A program made the position numbers and the translations under genes. Under the pieces are notes generated by a model. It had not been told where the DNA came from and did not search any database. It worked only from the letters and a program-made list of their open reading frames with translations. A DNA stretch of 64,000 nucleotides, taken from Anoplopoma fimbria. Lineage: Eukaryota; Chordata; Actinopteri; Perciformes; Anoplopomatidae. The stretch lies in NCBI RefSeq assembly GCF_027596085.1, contig NC_072471.1, positions 13,024,810 to 13,088,809 on the forward strand, given 5' to 3'. Below are positions 41,843 through 54,930 of this stretch, in pieces. Numbering within the stretch: position 1 is the first letter of the stretch; the number at the start of each line of letters is the position of its first letter.

Positions 41843-42734
41843 CGCGCTGTTCACCCAGACAGACCGAAATACTGAGAGATCATTTGAGGAGAAGGAATCA
41901 GACTCGCAGGGAAAAAACGAAAAGCAGAGAGAGAGAGAGAGAGAGAGATTGAGATGGATGCGGAAGAAGGGAGGAGGGGGGTGATTGTGGGAGAGGAGAT
42001 GGAGAGGGAAAGGAGAGAGACAGCACTGCTGCAGTGTGAACTCTTTGTCCCTGACGCATCTCACACATACACACGTACGCAGACACACACAAAAATAGCA
42101 TATAGCATGCAGAGGGAATGTCATATCAATGCCAAACACAGCAGACTCTCAGACACACATACGACATGGCTCCCATTCACACACAGTGTTACACATGTCA
42201 AAGTTCAGTGGCAGTACATGTGCCATTTACTTCCATGTGTCTTTGTCTCATCAGAGCACACAGTTACCTGAAGCATTCCCCTAGTTTGCATGTTTATGGG
42301 TACAGTATTTTGCTGCTATTATGCGCTACATTTACTATGATTTAGAGCATGTCCAATTATGTTAAAGTCGGTCACTTTGCAGCAAAGATTGCCGTTTTGC
42401 TGTCAATCACTTTTCAGCAACTGAGCAATAACAGTTATTTTCAATATAATCTGTGCTGACACACAAACGCATCAAAACCAGCAGTATTCAGAATGAGATT
42501 ACTATAGTCTCGCTGAATATGGTCTATTGCCAGAGTCTCAAACTGCAAAGTAGCGTCAAACACTGCATCAGACACACAGACGGAGATGTACGCGAGCAGA
42601 CGTATGCAGCATTCGAGTATTAGAATCTTTTGGGTGGGGTTGTCTGAGGACAACAGCGAGCAGAGAGGGAAGCTTGCCGTTATGTGCTTTCCTCTCATTT
42701 CACGTACAACAAAGAGCCTGCTTATATCAGTTAC

Positions 42735-42990
42735 GTGTAAATGTAGACGGAGGGATTGATTGATTGAGCTACAATTATTAGCATTTTGATAATCTATTAA
42801 TCTTTAAAGTACGTGTTGATGCTAAATATGGCAGTGAGCTGAACCTATTGAGGTTTTGTTGGTTAGATGTTGGGCTTTTACAAATTGTAATGGGGAGTTT
42901 TCACAGTTAACTGATGTTTAATAGACCAAAACAATGATTTTAGATAAGAGAAAATAATCAATTATTAGTTGCAGATGATTGAATTGACTG
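42735..42990 (-). repeat. Inverted copy of the repeat seen at 39900
   Basis: Read on the minus strand it begins CTGCAACTAATAATTGATTA, then TTTTCTC-like and ATTGTTTTGGTCTATTAAAC segments, matching the 5' end of the known fish element. It is strongly decayed. Confidence 0.5.
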
Positions 42991-43169
42991 ATTACCTTGT
43001 TTCATACATGGGGCTCGTCATTGTTCTGATCTTGAGCTGGCACCACTGTAATGCTGTAAAGTAAAGATTAAGATCAACTAGACTTTTGGGCTTGGTGCTC
43101 AAACAATAAGGAGGATTTTTTTATCATCATCCTTTAAGAAAGTAGTTCCTTCTCCCTTCCCGCATCCAA

Positions 43170-43361
<192 letters not shown>

Positions 43362-43414
43362 GGAGGGCAGCAGACTCAGATGTGAATCGAGTGTTCGGGA
43401 ACACAGAGTTCAGA

Positions 43415-43740
43415 CTACTGCGCCATCCCTCTCTCTCCCCCTGTTTCACCTCTCCCTCCCTGCTTTCATCCTTCCTTCTTTCCTCTTCTTCCTCTTCTTC
43501 TCCTCCTCTCTTTCCTCCACTCCATCTCCCATCCATCCATACCTTTTTCCTCCTCCTTCTCTTTTCTCCCCTTATCTATCCTCACCGTTGCTGCTCTTTC
43601 CTTCCTCTCTCTTCTTCTATCTCCTACTACTTCCTCTTCTGTTTCCTCTTCTCTTCCCCTGCTCATCCCTTCTTCCTCTTTCTTTCTACTCTCTGTACCT
43701 ACCTCTTTGTCTTTCCCTACGTCTCTACGTCTGAGGCGAC
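43415..43740 (+). repeat. Pyrimidine-rich tract (~325 bp)
   Basis: The + strand is almost only C and T, with CTTCCT, CTCCTC and TTCTTC runs. It starts 60 bp after the longest TG tract. It is not coding and could adopt triplex-type structures. Confidence 0.85.
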
Positions 43741-45392
43741 CCGCTCAGACGTCGATGAATTATTCAGACTGTGTTGCACTGCAGGTTTTCCCCATCTCCG
43801 CCCCCGCACCTCCCCACTCTGCATCATCCCTTTTTTTGTAAACACAGAAAGATTTTCATTATCTCTGTGTCTGTTAATTGTTTGATTCTTATTTTGGATG
43901 ATTGATTAAATGAACAAGAGCACATATTTGAGCAGGTCATGTGTAAAAAGGGGGAGATCCCCTTAGTGTTTAGTATTCTGCAGCTTTTTGCAGTGAGCTT
44001 CTGGGTGTGTGTGGTGTCTCCTCTCTCTCTTTCACACACTTTTAGAGGAGGTGCCATGCGCACACTCAACAGCAGGGCTCTCCCACTACCCCTCCCAACC
44101 TCAGCACACATCTCCATCAGCTACGCCCCTCTTACTCCCTTATATATTTTCTGTTACTACTCGTTTGTGATGAGGAGAGGCAACGAAAGCCCAAAATATG
44201 TGAGGAAGAAGAGGAAGGAGGAGGGAGGGCGAGTGAGTGTTGGAAGGAGTGAGTCACTGAGTGGATGACCAGTGGGGAGCATGTGATGATCGCTCGGCAA
44301 CCAGGAAACGGACACGCTGCAAGCTAACCTTTCCAAGAAAATCTGCCGGGGGCATTTCAATGATAATCCATAACAACACACACGCACACACACACTTGAT
44401 CTACTTTACAGGAAAGATGACGCTGCATGTTAGTGCGAAAGCAAGCTGGAAAAAATAGTGACGGGGATTCCTGAAAGTCATCTTGTAATTAACGGTCACT
44501 CACAGGAGATTCACCCATCAATACTTCATGAAATTTTCAATTATTATATTTGATTTATTGGATGAGACCTCCATAGTTGTATGTGGGATGCCCTCTACAT
44601 CTAACACAAAAGTGGATTTAATAGGTGAAATAGTAAATGACCTTCACTTTAAACATGAAATTACGGAGGCTGTCCTCAATAAATCATGGATGGAGTGGGT
44701 GGTCCTGATGTTTTAAAAATACCGTGTGTTTGTCAAAAGAGTTATAACTGCTCTTTGTGTGTGTGTTTATCAGGGAACGAGCCAGAAATGGGCAGTGAGA
44801 TTCAGATGGGGGGATGTGAATTTGAAAAAATAAGGCTCTGTTTTTTTTTTTTTTTTTTACACCCTCGTAACTTGATGCTGCCTAACTTTTCTACCCACAA
44901 GATGTGTATGAGCCCTTAAAAGGGCAAGATGGACACCAAAGTAGAGATGGGTCATGGTGGAAAAAGGAGAAAAAGACGAACAACCAAAAAAGAGAAGGTT
45001 AGAAGCAAAGAGACCAAAACACAAGGGACACGAGGAGAGGGGGAAAGGAGGAAAAGGGTATATTTACACGAGACTACTCTCCTGAAGTGGCAGTTGCCAT
45101 GGTGACCACGCCCGAGCATCTGAGCACTCCAGGTTTGGAAGCAGTAGGAGGGGCTGGATGTCGGGGGAGTGAGCCCAGTGAACCAATCATGGCTCTTTGC
45201 TGGACTCTGACACATTTCCCACATGCACAGCCCCGTCGTTAACGAGGTTACACAACAGGCTTCCAAAAAACACAGAATCCCTTTGCTTAAGAACAAGGCA
45301 GCTGCTGGTGGATGACTCAGGTTGTTTAAGCTTGAGTCTGTGTCGCAGGAAAGCCATGATAGTTTAAGGCCAGCAGAGAAAGAGAATAAGAG

Positions 45393-45393
<1 letters not shown>
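43741..45393. other. Intergenic stretch, nothing recognised
   Basis: It contains an 18-bp poly-T at 44841-44858 and moderately complex sequence at 44260-44380 and 45090-45330. No exon structure was recognised on either strand. Confidence 0.35.

Positions 45394-45472
<79 letters not shown>
45394..45472 (+). repeat. Compound (CA)n-(TA)n microsatellite
   Basis: A CA run to 45459 and AT to 45472, followed by the 16-bp perfect palindrome TGTCTATATATAGACA at 45474-45489. Confidence 0.95.
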
Positions 45473-46209
45473 GTGTCTATATATAGACATGTGAGTGATC
45501 AGCACATACACAAGAGAAAAGACACTCCAGCAAACACAACCCTCCAAAAAAAGCAAGTCACTTGTGTTACATAATTACTCGGCTGTGTGTGCTTGACCCA
45601 GACACATCACGTGACCAGAAAATTGAAAATTGCCATCATACAGTTAGAAGAAAAATGAAAAGGATAGTACATTTTTAAAGTCAAGTTAGAATCCTTGTTT
45701 TTCTAATACAGTGACTAATAAATACTTAATTTATAAGACAACATTCACATAGTGGAAAATGTCACAAATCAGTGTGAACTATAAAACACTAAATATCGAC
45801 ATTTAAAAATTTGGAAACAAGGATTTTAGGGACACAACTTAATCATTGTCCACCAGATTCGAAATAACTCTCACTTTCCTGACAATTCCACATTTAACTA
45901 TCCAAAACTTAATCACCAAAGTCCCAGATTAAAGTTCCTTACATTTCATTCTACATAACAAATATAGATTGAAAAAATGCAGGTGAGTTAACTCACATTA
46001 CTTATTGACTCTCTCTGGTCCCCTATGGAAGTTTCTGCTTTTTGTTGCCTTTTTTTTTTACCATTTTCGTATGCATGCATACTTTCAACTTTTTCCGAGT
46101 TCATATTTACATCAGATATGCGTTAGGTCCTGTAATAGATGTGAACATTCAAGCAGAAAATGAGATATGAGCAGCAATGTGGAACGGATCATAAAGGCCT
46201 GCAGTCTAT

Positions 46210-46745
46210 GAGAAGACACTGCTGTCTCTGTTGTGTTGTGTGTTTGTTCTGTCAGCTGTGTGTGTGCTGGTGCCCACAGAGGTCGTCACATGACTGGCAG
46301 GGCACAGGTTTGATCCTGCAGCTGCCACATGCTCGTTACTATCAAAGTGTTCTTGAGAGAAAGACTGAAGCCTCAGCTTCTCCTGGATGCCACACTGACC
46401 CATGATACCCTTTATATCAGCAGAAGATGGTATGTTGCATATTGCACTTAACAGATCTTCTGGATTTAATGCAAACACAAAGCAACCAAAGGCTGCTTAA
46501 AAGACATGTTTAGGCATACACACTAACAAACTGCAAGTCTTAACCTGACACAAAAAAAAGGGGAGAAAGTACTGGCTTGCCATCGGTGTGGACTGGATGT
46601 GAATGTTAGTTAGAGTCTGATGGTGGCACCTTGCATGGTAGCCTGTCATCAGTGTGTGAATGGGTGAATGATATGTAATATACTACTGACTGTAAGTCGC
46701 TTTGGATAAAAGCGTCTGCTAAATGACCGTAATGTAATGTAATGT
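46210..46745 (+). mobile_element. tRNA-type teleost SINE with internal insertion
   Basis: GGTTTGATCC at about 46308 resembles a Pol III B box. AAGTGTTCTTGAGAGAAAGA and the following AGCTTCTCCTGGATG segment match the body of a common fish SINE. The second half continues at 46560 with TGTGTGAATGGGTGAATGAT, then GTAAGTCGCTTTGGATAAAA and GCGTCTGCTAAATGAC, ending in a TAATG repeat tail at about 46720-46745. About 150 bases in between do not belong. Being split and diverged, it is unlikely to be active. Confidence 0.6.
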
Positions 46746-49293
46746 ACTGGTATGCAAATAAATGAGCCTTACCTTTAGAGGCTGTGTAGTGAAAATCCCC
46801 CTTTGAGGTCAACAAGGACACAAGGTTGAGGAGATCATATGGAAACGTACCATTTCTTAAGAAGACTTGCAGCTTTAGGTGCATGAGCAGAGGAAGGAGT
46901 TTGAGGATATAGAGACCAAGCCAACGTAGCCCAACAGCAACAGTGATGACTGAAAATCTCAGTATTGTTTGCGGATTAATGGCCATTCAACCACGCATGT
47001 TACTCTGCAAAAGAACACCAGCATAATGACTAAAAATCAAGTATTCTACAATGTAAATGTTATGTTTTGTTGTTGTTGAGCTTGGCTTCTTTAAATTATG
47101 CTAATGAGCCAGCCAGACTAAATGGAGTGTTTCTTTCTTCATTATAGGATTTCTGAATGTATAATAATCCAATAAAACCAAACTTTTCTCATCTGTTTTT
47201 AGAGAATCAGCTCTTTCTACGATACTGTCTTTTATCTTCTATTGAAATCAGGCCCAATGGCAAAGGTTAGAGAAGCAGCTTTGTGCAGAGGGATGAGAGG
47301 AAATAATGCTTTCACCCTCCTCAGCTAAAGTCAAGGTGCCCTTGACCGAGGCGTTTGCCCCTGGCTGATCCAGAGCAACTGCTCTGTGGCCAATGATTAG
47401 AGCAAAATGTGGGCTCTTGTGTGTCTGAAAATGGGAGTGTTGTCAGCAAATAAAAGAAAAAATGTGTTAAAGCAGCTTTTCCTAGAAACACTTTGAGACA
47501 TATGTTAAGGCTTATTATTTACGCGGATGTTTGTGACTGCCTCTAAATAGGACTTTATATAAGATATCTTGGGTTTTCTATCCTCCTTTTTATTAAATTT
47601 TTATTTATATTATCCAAAATGAATCCCAAATGTTTTTTATGGCTGCATGATGCTGACTACTGTATTTTACAATAAAAAAAGTCTACTTGAAACAAATTCA
47701 GACTAACAATTCCTCAAGCTAAAGAGTAAAAATAAAACGGTATTAAACCATTGATTATGCATCAGCCTCTTAAAAGTTAATGGTTGAAATACAGAGCGCT
47801 TACATTGCAATATTTATAATCCGATATTCACCCGTTTTTATTTATTTATTTTCTGTACCTATTTTTAAATAATTCAAAATAATTACAAATCCTCTCTTGA
47901 GGAAAAATAAAAAAAATAAAGTTGAATGTTTTGTGAATACTCACTGTAGAATTATCCCACAAATAAGAACTACTCCCGTGTACCATAGATGTAAAAAGAG
48001 AATCGGATACAGCGTTGGAGGCGCCGCCCTGTCCATTCCTATGAAAGTTGCTCATTGGCCCATAAAGCAAAAATTCAGATAAAATGAACCGGATCAAGCG
48101 ATCTTCCTCATCAATGGAGAGCAATGCAAATGCAGTAGCGTTTCCTTTAACCCCTTGCTCCCAGATTTGTCTATCAGTGCATTTTAAACCTTTGGGACCT
48201 TATCATTTAAATAAGGGCTATTCAAGTGTTGTACTGGGAAGTTGATTCACCTAAAAAAAAAATGCGGATTAACAGAAGTATCGTTTCCCAATTTAAGTCC
48301 ACTGGAATGTCTTTTTGGGCCTAATGTTATCAAGTGACGGACCAGTAAATTGTAATTTCACCATTTGGCCACTATGTATAATTGCGCTCAAAGCTCGGTG
48401 CTGTTCCTGGGGGTTTGACATTTACCCCTAAATTATGCACCAAGCTAAAACATGCAAGAATCCGTGGATTGTGCAAAAACATTGTCCAAGTTTTATTACC
48501 AAGTCTGACAGCAACGTCACTCTTTCTGTTGATGCGTAGACAAGTCTATTGTAGCACATTAATAAAATATTTCATGTTTTTGACTAAAGTCAGACATTTT
48601 GATGAATGAACCTCAATGGTTTACAGAAGCGTAAAAGGTGGAACATCAATGATGACTGTGTCTTTGTTAAGAATGTGATTAGAAAGCTTTCTGCCACCAG
48701 CTGACAGTCTCTGCGTACTGTAGCTAAGTTGTGGCATGATGACAGACTAAGAGACTGAAATAAACATTTCAGATGTCATTTCAAAGACTGCTTCTGTTTA
48801 ATTCTTCTGTATGTTCCCTGAATAAACAGTTTCTCTGATCTATTGTCTTTTTATAGCTTATAAGCTACATTCTCTCTGAGACATGGCTTTGTCTCAAGAT
48901 AAAACACACACATGCGCACACACACACTCACAAATCTTGACCTTTGATCTGCCTGAGTCATCTTAGAGGCACAGCGCAGATAGTTACACATTCACACACT
49001 CAGCCCATTCCTCCATCCTTCCTGACTGCAATATGGCATGAAAAAGTAATCCCCATTGTCTGTACACCAGTTATCCAGAGAAAGACTAATCCATTAAACA
49101 CTGGAGTTCATCCAACGGTTGACAGATTAACCCACTGCATCCTGGAACACACACGCACACACACCACACCCACACATCCTGTCAATGTTGACCATATTTT
49201 TATTGATGATGCAGCACTGGAGTTTCTATGAATATAATAGACATGCAATTGTTTAACAATAACACATGACTATAAGTGCATAAATAGCAAGCA
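46746..49293. other. Intergenic stretch, nothing recognised
   Basis: AT-rich, with many short non-specific open frames. 47985-48120 (GGCGCCGCCCTGTCCATTCC with CTATGAAAGTTGCTCATTGG) may be an old repeat. Short CA runs lie near 48905 and 49150. No gene is seen. Confidence 0.35.
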
Positions 49294-49818
49294 GTAGTGG
49301 AATGTAACCAAGTACAATAACTCAAGTAATGCACAATTTTGAGGTTTTATTTCCGGTAGTTTGTCCATTTTATGCTACTTTGTACTTTTACTCCACTACA
49401 TTTCAGAGGGACATATTGTACTTTTTCCTCCTTTGCATCTATCTTACTAGCTATAGTTAGTAGTTACTTTACAGATTAAGATTTTTTTTAAATAAAACAA
49501 TGTTTCTAAAAGCTTGTAAAATACAACACATGATAAAAGATTAAACATGGTATATTGGGAAACTAGATTACCAAAATAACTAATCTACTTATATCAAGTA
49601 GTTCTGTTAGCTCCATTTGTGCATTTATGCATTAATGAAGTCTAATCCATCTCCACAGGGACTATTTTCTGCACAAAACAAGTACTTTTACGTTTGACAC
49701 TTTGATATACATTTGTTTTTTATTGTAGTATTTTGAATGCAGAGCTTTTACTTGTAATGGAGTGTGTTTACATAGTGGTATTGGTACGTGATCTGAGTAC
49801 TTCTCCCACACTGGTATT
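49294..49818 (-). repeat. Teleost interspersed repeat, near-complete inverted copy (copy 2 of 3)
   Basis: The + strand begins AGTAGTGGAATGTAACCAAG and TACTTTGTACTTTTACTCCA and ends GAGTACTTCTCCCACACTGG, the inverse of a well-known fish repeat of about 500-600 bp. The interior contains GTTAGCTCCATTTGTGCATT. It is non-coding, and the other copies are at 16190 and 52668. Confidence 0.7.
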
Positions 49819-50200
49819 AAGTCACTCAAGCATCTGATATTGTGGCTCTGAGGCTCCAGGGTGCAGATCTTCCTTTTGGCCACCAGAGGCTCCGTAGAGT
49901 CTCTGCAGCAGCCCCAAGGAGGGGCGCGGCTCTGCACCGATCCAGGTCAATGAGTTCCTTGTGGGGAGGAGAACAGTCAGGCTTGATGCACAGACACACA
50001 CATACACACAGACACACACACACACGTATGCACATAGGTGGTCAAAAAGCAGTGTGACTCCACATTCAATATTCTTGTTATTAGCCCTAATAATATTTCT
50101 CTGCTTGTCTCTGATATACAGCTTAGGAGTGGGATGGGGTGAGACACACATTCACACATATGCACTACTCACCTGGGCACAGTATGTTCTGTGACCTCCT

Positions 50201-50336
50201 GCATGCATCAATGTTCATGTTTCACAGTGTTGAGGATACCAAATGAAAGAGAATCTGTTTTACCTACTGCATGTATCAATGTTCATGTTTCACAGTGTTG
50301 AGGTTACCAAATGAAAGAGAGTCTGTTTTACCTCAC
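50201..50336 (+). repeat. Two-copy tandem duplication, 68-bp unit
   Basis: 50201-50268 and 50269-50336 are near-identical, differing at a handful of positions. Each starts GCATG(C/T)ATCAATGTTCATG and contains TTTCACAGTGTTGAGG. It lies just left of a TG tract. Confidence 0.95.
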
Positions 50337-50362
50337 AAGACCCCGAACCATCAAGAGTTAAT

Positions 50363-50365
<3 letters not shown>

Positions 50366-50435
<70 letters not shown>
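50366..50435 (+). repeat. (TG)n microsatellite, ~35 units
   Basis: A pure TG run. Confidence 0.95.
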
Positions 50436-50436
<1 letters not shown>

Positions 50437-50651
50437 CTGTGAGCTAAAAATAACCAATCCAGCTGCATTGTATGTGCATGCATGTATGTATCTGTGTGTC
50501 AGTGTGTATTTGGGGGGTAAGTTTTGATGCGGACGTTGTGGCGTTTTGCGGTGGTGGGGATTGAGTTACATGTATAAAGTGCAGGGCGGAGATCTGGGAG
50601 ATGCGAGCTGAGCCAAGCTGGCTAGTGCTGCTACAGTACTGCTGCGACTGC

Positions 50652-50652
<1 letters not shown>

Positions 50653-50720
<68 letters not shown>
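50653..50720 (+). repeat. (CA)n microsatellite, ~34 units
   Basis: A pure AC run, 220 bp after a TG tract of opposite strand sense. Confidence 0.95.
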
Positions 50721-50726
<6 letters not shown>

Positions 50727-50875
50727 ATCAAGTGGGGGAAACGAGGTCGGCTTGGCACTCTGTCAAATTTCTCTCTCCTGCTGACTCTCGCCAAGCGCTG
50801 CGTAGGATACTACACTACACACACAGAGGGGCTCTGCTCTACTGCACCATTTTAGAAGGCTGGGGGCGTACAGTT

Positions 50876-50880
<5 letters not shown>

Positions 50881-50918
<38 letters not shown>
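50881..50918 (+). repeat. (CA)n microsatellite, ~19 units
   Basis: A pure AC run, the third dinucleotide tract within 550 bp. Confidence 0.95.
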
Positions 50919-50920
<2 letters not shown>

Positions 50921-51456
50921 GAATTTAAAAAAAGAATCCATATTGAATATTGGGGGACATATTAATCATGCTAAGTGAATTCACCTTATGAAAAGAAGGT
51001 ATTTTTTTGTAGGTGAATTTCAAAGCAGCTGAGCATTATTTTTAAAAGACAGAATTCCAGTATGAATTTATTTATAGTTCCCATGAATCACATCCCAATC
51101 CACTGCCAATTTGTAGACAATTTGTAAGCTGAATCAGTCAAGAGTACAAAATGCTCCAAAGGGATCAAAAACCTAGTTCGTTCATTGTAGTGCAGAAGCT
51201 TCTGATTCCCCAGGCAGCTCAATTACTCGACTGATGTGGTTTTCATTTTTCATGGTAACGCTTCCATCATGACAGTTCCGGCATAAAAAAAGAAAAGAAA
51301 ACAAATGTATTGTAAAAAAAATCCCATTGTTTGTTCAAATGTACACAAGGGCCACAGTAAAGCCTCTGATAATAACCACAATAGGTTTTTTTATTCATCA
51401 GTAAATGCTCTCTGCCTGCAGTTTCACTCATATAAAACCACAAGTGACATTCAGGT

Positions 51457-51570
<114 letters not shown>

Positions 51571-52667
51571 TCACAGCTGCCCTCCTAGCATCCGACTCCC
51601 ACGTTTACCTTGAAAGAGATTTCTACACCGTCTCCTCCCTTCCTTTCCATCCCTATCCCGCCTCCCTGCACGAGGAAAAGCAGCAAAATTCAGTTTGGTC
51701 GATATAATCCCTTCTGAGTCCTCCGTGGTGTTTTAAAGGACATTGGCCCTTACACAAGCTAAGCTGCTTAATATTAATACCGCAGTCGTTCCTCGCCGTT
51801 TCCTGTGTTTGCAGTGGGCGCGTGTGTGCATGTCGGTGGCTATATATAGGGCAACTGGGCTAATAAACAGGGATTAGGGGACTCTTTGGCATTGATTGAA
51901 AAATGGTATACGTCAGAAGGAACAGCAAACTGACAGATTAGACCCCCCAGTAGTTATGTGTGATTTATGTCACCTGACATGAGAGGTGGAAAAGAGAGGT
52001 GAAGTCCCTCCACCTCCTATGTCCCCAATGGGACATTATTTCTTCAAGAAATGGAAGGTGGTAAACTGCGAGAGACAAATAATTTTTTTATCCCATCTAA
52101 CTTGTGGCATGAATTACATGTTTTTCATTTTAAGAAGATCATTTTGCAAGTCAAGAAAGTAGCAGTTTGCCGTGGGTTTGTCAAAGTATCATTTAGTTTA
52201 TTGTGAAACCCCCTCAAGCTAGGTAACTTAGCTACGCTCAACACACAAATGTAAGGTTATCTCTTTTCATCATCAAGCGAAAGAATGAGAGATACCCATT
52301 GTTCTTGTGAGTACATCCAGGTAAGAAACACACAGGTATCGTAGATTTAGAGAGAGACGTCACTTTTGAGTGTTAAGTCTTTCTCATTACGTATTTCACA
52401 GTCACTTAATGAGACTTTCTTTACGTGCAGACATTTATTTTAAATTGACAAGCATCATGTGTGTAATTCATAACACAATTCAAATGGGATCAAAAAAGGA
52501 TTTGTGTACAACAAAAGGTCCCACTGGTTAATGTGGACATGGCCTGAATGAGGGCAGGGACTTGGTCTCTCCATGACATGGGAGATATGGAATAGAGATA
52601 GGTGTATAGGTGATGTAGGGAGAAAGAGAGAGAGGTGATGTAGGGAGATGAAAGGGTAAAAGGCAAT

Positions 52668-53110
52668 GGTGGAAGAAGTATTCAGATCCTTTCCTAAAAG
52701 GGGAACTCCATTGATTTTAAACAAAAGTACTGAGGAGTACTACACCATATGTGAAAATAGTTGTATTAAGACTCAGTTGTATTGAGAGAAGTCTGATAAA
52801 TGTCCTTAAGTGATGTCACTTGAGTCAGCGTCGGTTGTAGTTGCAGACTTAGTTGAACAATGAAATACATCTGGCGATGTGGAGTTTGAAAGAGGTGAGA
52901 TTACCAGACCTAAAAATGTCCTAAAAATACTATAAGTGAAAGTCCTGCATTCAAAATGTGATTAATAAAAAGTACAATTGTATAAAATGTTTCCCTTTGA
53001 CATGTAGTGGACTAGAAGTAGGTATAAAGTAGCCTAAAATAGAAATACTCAACTAAGTATCAATACCTTAAAAATTGTATTTAAGCACAATACTTAATAC
53101 CAGTAGACAA
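52668..53110 (+). repeat. Teleost interspersed repeat with internal insertion (copy 3 of 3)
   Basis: It begins ATGGTGGAAGAAGTATTCAG with ATCCTTT and resumes at about 52935 with GTGAAAGTCCTGCATTCAAA. It ends with AAATACTCAACTAAGTATCA and an AAGCACAATACTTAATA-like terminus. About 200 unrelated bases separate the ends. It is non-coding. Confidence 0.65.
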
Positions 53111-53621
53111 CTGGGAAATAGCATTAATAAAAGTAGGTAATAAAGGAAATTCAAGAATAGACAAGAAAATAAAACTACTGAAGAAGACAAACAAGGGAGG
53201 GAGAGAAAGAGAGATGGCAGGAAGAACAGGCAGGCCTATTGTCAGGAGGACAGAGGGATAACATTACTGTTTGTGAACTATACACTAAGCAGGCATTTTG
53301 TGATGATTTTGCCAAAAGCGGCTGCTAAACACTCTTTATTTCTCATTTTTAGAACGCACATCAAGTTCAAAGTTCCGCGCAGCCGAGCTCTCAACTTACA
53401 GCGTTCGATTGTATGGCACGCTGGTTCCTGTATGAGTGGCAGCCCTGCACTCTGCAATTTGGACGCCGCGGTTACGCTGCTGCCTTTGATAGTAGACGCA
53501 AAATACGGCACCGCAACGAGGAGGAGACATGTGGAAGCCTGTCGGCTGTCCCTTGACGACCTTTTCAACGCTGACATTTTATTGTTTCCCTTCTGGCTGG
53601 GTTAAGTGCACTGAAAACATG

Positions 53622-53773
<152 letters not shown>

Positions 53774-54244
53774 GAGTGGTGCTCTTGAGCCCTGCTCCCT
53801 GACATTCTAATAGCAGGTTTTCCTCTCCTACAGATGTGTGTATGACTATGTTGCTCTCTGTCCCTCTCAAACATACAGTGTTTTGGTAAATTTGATTGAT
53901 GGTGCCAAATAGTTGATATTCAGTTTAAATTTAAATGGGACAATTTTCTCGACCGTAAATTATATGGATTTATTGTTTCCCGCAGACCTTTCATCTTGGC
54001 AGAGTAAAGTAACTGTGCCCCTAAAACAACATTTAAAACCACATAAGAGGCACAAAACTGTACTGGATCACTTACAAACCAAACGTTTTTGGTGGCTTAG
54101 CAGCTGTATAAAGATGTCCTGTTACAGGAAATAAACTGTATATTAATCCTGGTAAATAAAGGAATTATTAGGAAATAGATAGAATATATAAATATAACTA
54201 AAATGAGTTTTAAAACATGTTGAAACATGAGACTGGTAGTAGCT

Positions 54245-54656
54245 GGTAGTGAAATCTTATAAGTACCTGTGTGTTCACTTGAACAATAAACTGGACTGGA
54301 CTAATCACACAAATGCACTTTATAAAAAGGGTCAGAGCAGACTGTATCTGCTGAGGAGACTGAGGTCCTTGCAGGGAGCACTCCTGAAGACCTTCTTTGA
54401 CTCTGTGGTGGCATCAGCCATTTTTTATGCAGTGGTCTGCTGGAGCAGCAGCATCTCGACAGCCGACAGGAAGAGACTAAACGAACTTGTCAAGAAGGCC
54501 AGCAGTGTGCTGGGGTGTCCACAGGATACAGTGGAGGTGGTGGGAGACAGGAGGATGATGAGCCAAGCTATCATCCCTGATGGACAACACCTCCCACCCC
54601 ATGCAATTTCCCCGCTGCGGGACTAATAAAGGATTATCTTATCTTATCTTATCTTA
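54245..54656 (+). mobile_element. L2-like LINE 3' end with (TTATC)n tail
   Basis: The frame from 54249 reads YKYLCVHLNNKLDWTNHTNA, then LYLLRRLRSLQGALLKTFFD, SVVASAIFYAVVCWSSSIST and a VVGDRRMM end, the C-terminal region of teleost non-LTR ORF2 proteins. After DRRMM the frame shifts, and the MDNTSHPM part in the neighbouring frame joins directly to the 3' UTR, so the last part of ORF2 is deleted. The element ends with CCCCGCTGCGGGACTAATAA and several TTATC units (54633-54655), the 3' signature of L2-like LINEs. It is 5'-truncated and inactive. Confidence 0.85.
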
Positions 54657-54659
54657 GCT

Positions 54660-54785
54660 CTGTGAGGCTGTAGGCATTTAAAGCTACATGCTAACATTTA
54701 CATGTTAACATGCTCACAGTTACAATGCTAATACACTGATGTTGGTAGCAAGCAAATTGAACTTCCTTCTTGGCATTAGTAAGCT
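54660..54785 (+). repeat. Fragment of a teleost interspersed repeat (GCTAACAT-rich)
   Basis: GCTCTGTGAGGCTGTAGGCA is followed by CATGCTAACATTTACATGTT and ACAATGCTAATACACTGATG, typical of the 5' half of a common fish repeat. It directly abuts the LINE tail. Confidence 0.5.
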
Positions 54786-54827
54786 ATGGGTTGTATTGAA
54801 CCCTAGTGCACAGCACACATAGCACCC

Positions 54828-54930
<103 letters not shown>

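Noticed and set aside
49860..49935. CTCF-like CCACCAGAGG in a GC-rich patch
   Set aside because: It breaks the GGC part of the core consensus, so the match is too weak.
53273..53605. 110-codon open frame as a gene
   Set aside because: The opposite strand is equally open, and no family motif or splice sites were recognised. A conserved non-coding element is preferred, with low certainty.
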